Source: CAZGOM01 sp964542875 (GTDB lineage Bacteria; Planctomycetota; Phycisphaerae; Phycisphaerales; Phycisphaeraceae). Taken from it: 13,219 bases of DNA. This document shows, piece after piece, positions 1-5,346 of the stretch; position 1 is the stretch's first letter; each line of letters opens with the position of its first letter. The stretch lies in assembly GCA_964542875.1 (NCBI GenBank), contig CAZIWA010000145.1, positions 1 to 13,219 on the forward strand, read 5' to 3'. The position numbers and the translations under genes were made by a program. Below the pieces are notes generated by a model. That model ran no database searches. It saw only the letters and a program-made list of their open reading frames with translations, and had not been told where the DNA came from.

Positions 1-585
1 ACGACGGAGGAAAACCTTCAAGCGCGCATCCGCGGCGTGATGCTGATGGCGTTTTCCAATAAGTTCGGGTCGCTGCTGGTGACGACGGGAAACAAGAGCG
101 AGCTGGCCGTGGGGTACTGCACTCTTTACGGCGACATGTGCGGCGGGCTGGCGATTATTTCCGACGTACCCAAGACCGTCGTGTGGGCGCTTTCCAAATG
201 GATCAATGAAGACCCGGCTTCGCCCTTGCGGATGGGGTACATGGGACCGGTGATTCCGGATAACTCAATTTCAAAAGTGCCTTCAGCGGAACTGCGGCCA
301 AACCAGACCGACCAGGATTCCCTGCCGGAATACGAGGTGCTGGACCAGATCATCGAGATGTATGTGGAGAAGGAGCAGACCGCGGGGCAGATCATCCAGG
401 CCATGCCCAAGACGGACCCGGCGGTGATTTTGAAGATGGTGAGGCTGATCGACATCAACGAGTACAAACGCAAGCAGGCTGCGCCGGGGATCAAGATTTC
501 CGGCAGAGCGTTTGGGTTTGGCAGGAGGCTGCCGATCGCGCAGCGGTATGACCATCACAAGACGCTGGAAGACAATTTGAAGTGA
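1..585 (+). CDS. nadE: Glutamine-dependent NAD+ synthetase, C-terminal part (5' end outside window)
   Basis: Makes NAD+ from deamido-NAD+ (nicotinic acid adenine dinucleotide), ATP and glutamine-derived ammonia, the last step of NAD biosynthesis in the cytosol. The frame is open from base 1 and reads TTEENLQARIRG before a GTG at position 37, so that GTG is internal and the gene is cut by the window edge. About 194 codons remain. They contain the signature SNKFGSLLVTTGNKSE followed by YCTLYGDMCGG and SDVPKT, which form part of the ATP/deamido-NAD site of the synthetase domain. The C-terminal tail RRLPIAQRYDHHKTLEDN is typical of the longer glutamine-dependent enzymes, so the missing 5' part should encode an N-terminal nitrilase-type glutaminase domain (family knowledge, not seen here). 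The stop is TGA at 583-585. The 161-nt gap to the next gene suggests the two are transcribed separately, although no clear terminator is visible. Confidence 0.95.
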   Translation, partial: TTEENLQARIRGVMLMAFSNKFGSLLVTTGNKSELAVGYCTLYGDMCGGLAIISDVPKTVVWALSKWINEDPASPLRMGYMGPVIPDNSISKVPSAELRPNQTDQDSLPEYEVLDQIIEMYVEKEQTAGQIIQAMPKTDPAVILKMVRLIDINEYKRKQAAPGIKISGRAFGFGRRLPIAQRYDHHKTLEDNLK

Positions 586-746
586 TCGCGGGAGCGAGTG
601 GGGATTCGGTGGCCAGTGCGCCTGGGGTATCGGGTGGGCTACGAGAACGCTTAAGGTGAGTTTTCCTTAGAGGAAGAAACAGGCGTGTTTTCGTGGGGAG
701 TTGGGCTGGGTAATATGTCGGTCCCCTTTCCCTGAGGAGCACCGAC

Positions 747-2057
747 ATGCGTGCAGGATATGCCCGGATCGACATTACGCCGCCTAACGGCACTTCGCTA
801 ATGGGGTATTGGGATCCTTACAAGCGCTTAAGCACGGGTGTGAACGATCCGCTTTATCTGCGGGTGGCTTACTTTGAGCATGACGGCAAGAAGGTGGCGA
901 TCTGCAGCGTGGATTTTTGTTTCATCGGGCGTGATGAAGCCGAGCGGATGGCGGGGATTGTGGGCCGGGAGGTGGGGCTGAGGCCGGATCAATTCATGAT
1001 TGCGGCGACGCACACGCATGCGGCGCCGGCATCGGGGACGTATGTGCAATTGGAGTTTGGCCCGCCGCTGCGGGACTACAACCGGCGGCTGCATAAGGCG
1101 GTGGTGACGGGGATCAAGCAGGCGATGGCCGGCAGCGTGCCGGTGAAGATCAAAGCCGGCGCGGGCAAGAGCGATATCGGGATGAACCGGCGCAGGAAAC
1201 TGCCGGCGGGGAATATCGTCAATGGGCCCAATCCCGGCGGGGAATGGCATGATTCACTGCCGGTGTCGGTGTTTGAATCGGTGGAGACCGGCAAGCCGGT
1301 GGTGTGCCTGTTTTCAGCATCGACGCACCCGGTGACGATGAACAAGACGCTGGTGAGCGCGGACTACCCCGGCGTGGCGTGCGATGCGCTGGATAAGCAC
1401 TTTGGCTCGAATTGCGCGATCTTTTTGCAGGGGTGCGGAGGGGATTCCCGGCCCAAGGCATTGCAGAACGGCGATGTGTGGAACTGGGATTGCAATTTTG
1501 GACATGCGCAGGTGATCGGGCAGCAACTGGCGCGGGAAGTGGTGGCGCTCTTGCCGACCCTTACACAGGTGGAACCGTGCATCGCGACGGCGCTGATCGA
1601 TACACAATGGCCGATGGAGGCGCATTTCACCCAGGCGCAATACAAGGAATGGTCAGCGGCGAAGAATGACCAGGGGGAAAAGACCGATCACGCCCGGTGG
1701 GCCACCCGATGGCACACGCTGCTGGAGAACAAACAGGAATTGCCGACCCATGTAAGCGTGCTGCTGCATGGCATTCAGCTTGGGCTGGGCTTGCGGATGG
1801 CTGTGCTGGAGGGCGAGCCGCTTTGCCCGCATGGCCGGGCGATGGAGGCGTTTTTTGCACCGGCGGGCGGGGTGACGTTTGCCCTGGGCTACGCCGGAGG
1901 CGAGGCGATCTACATTCCCGACAGCGAGCAATTGGCCCAAGGCGGGTATGAATCCATCAGCTACTGGGAATACGGCTGGCCGGCCTCGCTGGCGCCGGGC
2001 ATGGAGAAAGTGCTGCGGCAGGGGTTGTATGAATTGCGGGCGATGGGGGTGGGGTGA
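747..2057 (+). CDS. Neutral/alkaline non-lysosomal ceramidase-like protein (N-terminal domain family)
   Basis: A 436-residue protein of the neutral/alkaline ceramidase N-terminal domain family, a zinc amidohydrolase fold with many bacterial members of unknown substrate. The N-terminus RAGYARIDITPPNGTSLMGY is the family opening. THTHAAP (His89, His91) and SASTHPV (His194) match the zinc-ligand positions, and the C-terminal FALGYAGGEAIYIPDSEQ (about 379-395) matches the late GY..G..YIP motif. In true neutral ceramidases the nucleophile lies in a GDVSP motif. Here the equivalent is GGDSRP (231-236), with Arg where the Ser should be, so ceramide hydrolysis is doubtful. No signal peptide is seen, so it is probably cytosolic. 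The start is fixed by GAGGAG at 734-739, 7 nt before ATG 747. A TAATAT hexamer at 711-716 may be a -10 box, but no good -35 accompanies it. Glycerate kinase follows 48 nt downstream. The fold assignment is firm; the substrate is unknown. Confidence 0.85.
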   Translation: MRAGYARIDITPPNGTSLMGYWDPYKRLSTGVNDPLYLRVAYFEHDGKKVAICSVDFCFIGRDEAERMAGIVGREVGLRPDQFMIAATHTHAAPASGTYVQLEFGPPLRDYNRRLHKAVVTGIKQAMAGSVPVKIKAGAGKSDIGMNRRRKLPAGNIVNGPNPGGEWHDSLPVSVFESVETGKPVVCLFSASTHPVTMNKTLVSADYPGVACDALDKHFGSNCAIFLQGCGGDSRPKALQNGDVWNWDCNFGHAQVIGQQLAREVVALLPTLTQVEPCIATALIDTQWPMEAHFTQAQYKEWSAAKNDQGEKTDHARWATRWHTLLENKQELPTHVSVLLHGIQLGLGLRMAVLEGEPLCPHGRAMEAFFAPAGGVTFALGYAGGEAIYIPDSEQLAQGGYESISYWEYGWPASLAPGMEKVLRQGLYELRAMGVG

Positions 2058-2105
2058 AGAAGTGAGCAGGGAAAAGATACGAAGTAAAAGGCCCAGGAGC
2101 GGGAA

Positions 2106-3242
2106 ATGAAGTTTGTGATTGCGCCGGACAGTTTTAAGGAATCCATTGGCGCGCCGCAGGCCGCGCAGGCCATCGCACGGGGGATTTTGAAGGTGTTCCC
2201 CGGTGCCGAGTGTGATTTGTGCCCGATTGCCGACGGCGGGGAAGGGACCGTGGAGGCGCTGGTGGCCGCGACCGGGGGGCAGATGCGCGCCACGGAGGTT
2301 ATGGGGCCGCTGGGCGAGCGCGTGACGGCCGCATGGGGCTTGCTGGGTGACGGGAAGACAGCGGTGGTGGAGATGGCTGCGGCGTCGGGCCTGCCGATGG
2401 TGCCGGTGGCCAAGCGCAATCCGATGCTGACCACGACGTATGGCACGGGGGAATTGATCAAGGCTGCGCTGGACGCCGGAGTGACGAAGATCATTCTGGG
2501 GATCGGCGGAAGCGCGACAACCGACGGCGGAACCGGCGCGGCGCAGGCGCTGGGGTATCGGTTCATGGATGCCGGCCAAGCGGAAATCAAAGCGCCGATG
2601 GCGGGCGGTTTGTTGTCGAAAGTCGTCTGGATCGATTCTTCCGGAGCGGACCCAAGGCTGAAACACGTGACGGTGCTGGTGGCATGCGATGTGACGAATC
2701 CACTGACGGGGCGCAACGGCTCCGCGGCGATTTACGGCCCTCAAAAGGGAGCAACGCCGGAAATGGTGCGTTTGCTGGATGATGGCCTGGCGTACTTGGC
2801 CGAGGTGATCGAACGCGACCTGGGGCGGGATGTACAAGATTTACCCGGGGCGGGCGCCGCCGGCGGACTGGGCGCGGGCGCCATGGCGTTTTTGAATGCG
2901 AAACTGAGCCCCGGCATCGGTCTGGTGCTGGATGCGGTGGGGTTTGATGCGCGTGTGCGCGGCGCGGCGGCGTGTCTGACGGGCGAAGGCCGGATCGACG
3001 GGCAATCGCTGGCGGGCAAAGCGTGCCTGGGCGTCGCAAACGGGGCGCTGACCCATGGCGTAAAGACCTGGGCGCTGGTGGGGAGCGCAGGGCCTGGGGC
3101 TGAAGATGCCATCGCCGCGGGCCTGGCGGGGTATGACGTGATCGGCAAGGGGCTGACCAAAGAGGAATCCATGCGCCGGGCCGGAGAATTGCTGGAGGCG
3201 GCGGGTGAGCGGTGGGCGAAGGCGTGGGGCGGGGGGTCATGA
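2106..3242 (+). CDS. glxK: Glycerate 2-kinase (GlxK/GarK family)
   Basis: Phosphorylates D-glycerate with ATP, in this family usually to 2-phosphoglycerate, feeding glyoxylate or sugar-acid breakdown into lower glycolysis. The 378 residues match the usual length of the family. Its blocks appear in order: KFVIAPDSFKESI (2-14), PIADGGEGTVEALV (40-53), TTYGTGELI (110-118), ILGIGGSATTDGGTGAAQAL (130-149), VACDVTNPLTG (192-202), GPQKGATPEM (211-220), PGAGAAGGLGAG (247-258) and LTGEGRIDGQS (291-301). AGGAG at 2095-2099 lies 6 nt before ATG 2106. The gene follows the ceramidase-like gene by 48 nt, probably in one transcript, and is followed by terminator-like hairpins. The family assignment is firm. 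Whether glxK or garK is the better symbol cannot be decided from sequence alone, and no neighbouring tartronate semialdehyde reductase or glyoxylate carboligase is present to fix the pathway. Confidence 0.93.
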   Translation: MKFVIAPDSFKESIGAPQAAQAIARGILKVFPGAECDLCPIADGGEGTVEALVAATGGQMRATEVMGPLGERVTAAWGLLGDGKTAVVEMAAASGLPMVPVAKRNPMLTTTYGTGELIKAALDAGVTKIILGIGGSATTDGGTGAAQALGYRFMDAGQAEIKAPMAGGLLSKVVWIDSSGADPRLKHVTVLVACDVTNPLTGRNGSAAIYGPQKGATPEMVRLLDDGLAYLAEVIERDLGRDVQDLPGAGAAGGLGAGAMAFLNAKLSPGIGLVLDAVGFDARVRGAAACLTGEGRIDGQSLAGKACLGVANGALTHGVKTWALVGSAGPGAEDAIAAGLAGYDVIGKGLTKEESMRRAGELLEAAGERWAKAWGGGS

Positions 3243-3253
3243 TGGATTTTGCT

Positions 3254-3361
3254 GGGGGAATGCAGGTGGGAAGAGACAGAATTTTCCCCCCTTTCTCCTG
3301 AGCCTGCAAAAACAGCCGTGCGCCCGACGGCAGGGGGGTCAAACCCTCGGGCTTGTTTTTT
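3254..3361 (+). terminator. Terminator region after glycerate kinase
   Basis: Two potential hairpins lie in the 174-nt gap before fabZ. The first pairs GGGGGAA (3254-3260) with TTCCCCC (3284-3290) around a long loop. The second pairs GCCCGA (3322-3327) with TCGGGC (3347-3352), holds an inner GGGT/ACCC stem (3336-3339 with 3343-3346), and is followed at once by a T-rich run (3353-3361). The second looks like the functional rho-independent terminator, although its stem is interrupted by an 8-nt bulge. It would separate the ceramidase-like/glycerate kinase unit from fabZ. Confidence 0.6.
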
Positions 3362-3408
3362 ATCGCGTATGCGGGTCAAATATCACATTCCTTTTTGAAA
3401 CCCGAACC

Positions 3409-3414
3409 AAGGAG
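3409..3414 (+). promoter_or_regulatory. Ribosome binding site that questions the fabZ start
   Basis: AAGGAG lies only 2 nt before the ATG at 3417 but 5 nt before the in-frame GTG at 3420. The spacing favours GTG 3420 as the initiation codon, which would remove a single Met from the protein. ATG 3417 remains possible because the two codons are adjacent. Confidence 0.55.
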
Positions 3415-3416
3415 CG

Positions 3417-3890
3417 ATGGTGCCCAATTTGATTTTTGATCTCGACGGAATTGATCTGACCAAGGTGCAGTACGACGTTGCCGCTGTCGAGAAGATCAAC
3501 CCGCATCGAGGTGCCATGCGTTTGCTGGACGGTTTGCACTACATGAGCGAAGACTGCACCCGTGCGGTGGCTTTCAAGGATGTGAAGGCCGATGAGTTCT
3601 GGGTGCCGGGGCACATTCCCGGGCGGCCGATTTTCCCGGGGGTGCTGATGATCGAAGCCGGGGCGCAACTGGCGAGCTTCGCAACGCTGAGCCGGCTGAA
3701 GAACGAGCCGTTCATGGGCTTTGTGGGCTGTGATGAAGTGAAATTCCGCGCGGGCGTGGCGCCTGGCGATCGGCTGATCGTTCTGGGGTTGCAGACGGAA
3801 GAACGCAAACGCCGGATTACCTGCAAGGTGCAGGGGCTGGTGAAGGATAAAGTGGTGTTTGAGGGCGTGATCATCGGGATGCCGATGTGA
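3417..3890 (+). CDS. fabZ: 3-hydroxyacyl-[acyl-carrier-protein] dehydratase, FabZ-like
   Basis: A single hot-dog-fold protein of 157 residues that dehydrates 3-hydroxyacyl-ACP to trans-2-enoyl-ACP in fatty-acid elongation. Seen directly: an N-terminal NPHRGAMRLLDG (28-39), equivalent to the FabZ PHRYPFLLVD segment; the active-site stretch GHIPGRPIFPGVLMIEAGAQ (65-84), carrying the catalytic His66 and Glu80; and GFVGCDEVKFRAGVAPGDRL (101-120), the usual second half. About 25 residues precede the conserved core, slightly more than in short FabZ proteins. The two catalytic residues argue for an active dehydratase, but the neighbours are sugar enzymes rather than lpxA, lpxD or other fab genes, so it could be a paralogue dedicated to another acyl chain. 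It lies 174 nt after glycerate kinase, across a terminator, and 78 nt before manA, so it may head a two-gene transcript. Confidence 0.88.
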   Translation: MVPNLIFDLDGIDLTKVQYDVAAVEKINPHRGAMRLLDGLHYMSEDCTRAVAFKDVKADEFWVPGHIPGRPIFPGVLMIEAGAQLASFATLSRLKNEPFMGFVGCDEVKFRAGVAPGDRLIVLGLQTEERKRRITCKVQGLVKDKVVFEGVIIGMPM

Positions 3891-3893
3891 GCA

Positions 3894-3916
3894 GGGGTGC
3901 GGGGTTCGGGGTGCGG
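3894..3916 (+). repeat. G-rich direct repeat between fabZ and manA
   Basis: The nine-base word GGGGTGCGG occurs at 3894-3902 and again at 3908-3916. The tract contains three runs of four G (3894-3897, 3901-3904, 3908-3911) and a final GG. It could form a two-layer G-quadruplex in the non-template strand or simply reflect the strong G bias of the + strand. No terminator is visible in this 78-nt gap. Confidence 0.4.
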
Positions 3917-3968
3917 TCAGAGTGGTCGTTTGGCTGATTGGCGTTATCCACTAAGGCGGTAAATTTCG

Positions 3969-5030
3969 ATGAATCCCTATCCCGTTTGTTTTACGCCGAT
4001 TTTGCTGCCGAAAGTTTGGGGCGGGCGGCGGCTGGCCGCGTTTGGCCGCGAATTGCCGGGTGACGAGAGCGTGAAGATCGGGGAATCATGGGAATTAGCG
4101 GATCTCGGGGCGACGAGTGTGTCTGGCGCGGGCGGCGGTGCGGCGCGGACACTGATCGGCAATGGGGCTTTGGCGGGCAAGACGCTGGCCGAGGCATTGA
4201 AAGCCTGGGGGCCCGCGGCCCTGGGACGGCTGAAGCTGGACGAACATGGGCAGTTTCCGCTTCTGGTGAAGCTGATTGATGCTTCCGAAAATCTGAGTGT
4301 GCAGGTGCACCCGAGCGTGGATTACTGCGCACGGCACGGCGGCGTGTTTGTGAAGAACGAGGCGTGGTACATCGTGGCAGCAGAGCCGGGCGCGGTGATC
4401 TACCAGGGGTTGGCCAGCGGCGTGACCCTGGAGGCGCTTGGCACGGCGTGCCTGGAAGCGGCCACGACGCCGGGCCGGTCGGCGAGGCTGGAGGCGATGT
4501 TCAACGCGCGGCCGGTAAAGGCGGGGGATTTGATTTATCTGGCATCCGGCGACTGCCACGCGCTGGGCGCGGGTGTGGTGGTGGCGGAGGTGCAGACGCC
4601 CAGCGATACCACATTCCGACTTTACGATTGGGGCCGGACAGGCCGGGCGCTGCATATTGAGGAGTCGATTGAGAGCATTCGGACGTTTGTGCCGCCTGAC
4701 CGGTCGGTGACCAAGCGGTCGCATATCGCGGGGGTGTTTACGACGGTGACCCGGCTGGTGAGCAGCGATGACTTTCAGATCGAAAAAGTCCGGATGGCTG
4801 AGACGTACCGGCAAGAGATTCCCTACGACCAGCCGACGGTGTGGGTGGTGCTTGAAGGGGCGGGGACGGTGAGCCTGGGTAAGAAGGGCGCCGCTGGGAA
4901 GTATGCATTCGGCAAGGGGCAGACGTGGCTGCTGCCGGCGGGGATGGATGAGCCCTGGGTGGAGTTTTCCAAGGATACGGTGTGGTTGGAAGTAACGTTT
5001 CCCAAGGCGATGCCGGTGCAGATTGCGTGA
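3969..5030 (+). CDS. manA: Mannose-6-phosphate isomerase, class I (type I PMI)
   Basis: Interconverts mannose-6-phosphate and fructose-6-phosphate, linking mannose use or GDP-mannose supply to glycolysis. It is a zinc-dependent cupin enzyme of the cytosol. The 353 residues match the compact Bacillus-type enzymes rather than the longer enterobacterial ones. The N-terminus PILLPKVWGGRRLA is typical. Zinc ligands are recognisable as Gln112 and His114 in LSVQVHP, Glu131 in VKNEAWY and His197 in GDCHALGAG. The active-site strand EVQTPSDTTFRLYDWGR (207-223) is present, and a second cupin half with a conserved GKGQTWLLPAG (315-325) closes the protein. A weak ribosome site, AAGG at 3953-3956, precedes ATG 3969. 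It lies 78 nt after fabZ in the same direction and converges on yidC across a gap with two hairpins. No other GDP-mannose genes are adjacent. Confidence 0.93.
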   Translation: MNPYPVCFTPILLPKVWGGRRLAAFGRELPGDESVKIGESWELADLGATSVSGAGGGAARTLIGNGALAGKTLAEALKAWGPAALGRLKLDEHGQFPLLVKLIDASENLSVQVHPSVDYCARHGGVFVKNEAWYIVAAEPGAVIYQGLASGVTLEALGTACLEAATTPGRSARLEAMFNARPVKAGDLIYLASGDCHALGAGVVVAEVQTPSDTTFRLYDWGRTGRALHIEESIESIRTFVPPDRSVTKRSHIAGVFTTVTRLVSSDDFQIEKVRMAETYRQEIPYDQPTVWVVLEGAGTVSLGKKGAAGKYAFGKGQTWLLPAGMDEPWVEFSKDTVWLEVTFPKAMPVQIA

Positions 5031-5137
5031 TTTGGGTGGTGGGAATGCTGAGTTCGAATTATGAATTGAAGAGGTTGAAGCGGGTTGGTTTGGGGGCGGG
5101 TGAGACGTGTTTTGAGGTGGTCTTGTGCGCTGAAGTG

Positions 5138-5161
5138 AGTAGAGCAGTACAGCAGTAGAGC
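5138..5161. repeat. Short direct repeat AGTAGAGC
   Basis: Two copies of AGTAGAGC (5138-5145 and 5154-5161) are separated by an 8-nt segment of similar composition (AGTACAGC), so the tract is three near-identical 8-mers in a row. It may be a decayed microsatellite-like tract. No function can be assigned. Confidence 0.5.
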
Positions 5162-5185
5162 GTTAGAGTCAGAGAAGAAATGCGG

Positions 5186-5218
5186 AAACCCGCACCGGTT
5201 TGATGGTGGTGCGGGTTT
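5186..5218 (+). terminator. Hairpin downstream of manA, possible terminator
   Basis: AAACCCGCACC (5186-5196) pairs perfectly with GGTGCGGGTTT (5208-5218) around an 11-nt loop. The T-run on the + side is only three bases, followed by GG, so termination efficiency is uncertain. The A-rich left arm gives three T on the minus strand as well, so the element could act in both directions. It lies 155 nt after the manA stop. Confidence 0.5.
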
Positions 5219-5284
5219 GGTGATTTATGCGTTGACGGGTCTGGGGTGTGGCGTGGTGGGCCTCGAGGACTCGGCCGCACCCTA

Positions 5285-5318
5285 CAAAAGACCACACCGC
5301 ACTTGGGGTGCGGTGTGG
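5285..5318 (-). terminator. Rho-independent terminator of yidC
   Basis: Read on the minus strand, CCACACCGCAC (5318-5308) pairs perfectly over 11 bp with GTGCGGTGTGG (5302-5292) around a 5-nt loop. It is followed by TCTTTTG (5291-5285). The stem begins 28 nt after the yidC stop codon, the expected place for an intrinsic terminator. Confidence 0.75.
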
Positions 5319-5346
5319 GGTCAGGCGGATTGATCGTCAGTGCGGC

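Larger units (their letters stand above)
5031..5346. other. Convergent intergenic region between manA and yidC
   Basis: This 316-nt stretch shows no credible coding frame. Its first half holds a low-complexity tract in which the word AGTAGAGC occurs at 5138-5145 and 5154-5161. The second half carries two 11-bp hairpins, annotated separately, which probably end the two converging transcripts. Nothing resembling a tRNA or small-RNA promoter was recognised. Confidence 0.7.

Noticed and set aside
652..669. TAAGG...CCTTA inverted repeat after nadE as a terminator
   Set aside because: The stem is only 5 bp and no T-run follows on the + strand.
1653..2837. 394-codon open frame on the minus strand
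   Set aside because: It runs across both the ceramidase-like gene and glycerate kinase, is rich in Arg, His and Pro, and shows no domain. It is an antisense by-product of high GC content.
3205..3432. 75-codon open frame bridging glycerate kinase and fabZ
   Set aside because: It overlaps the end of glycerate kinase and runs through the terminator hairpins. It has no ribosome site or domain.
5138..5218. Repeats and hairpin as a CRISPR array or mobile-element end
   Set aside because: The repeats are only 8 nt with no regular spacers, and there are no cas or transposase genes or target-site duplications.
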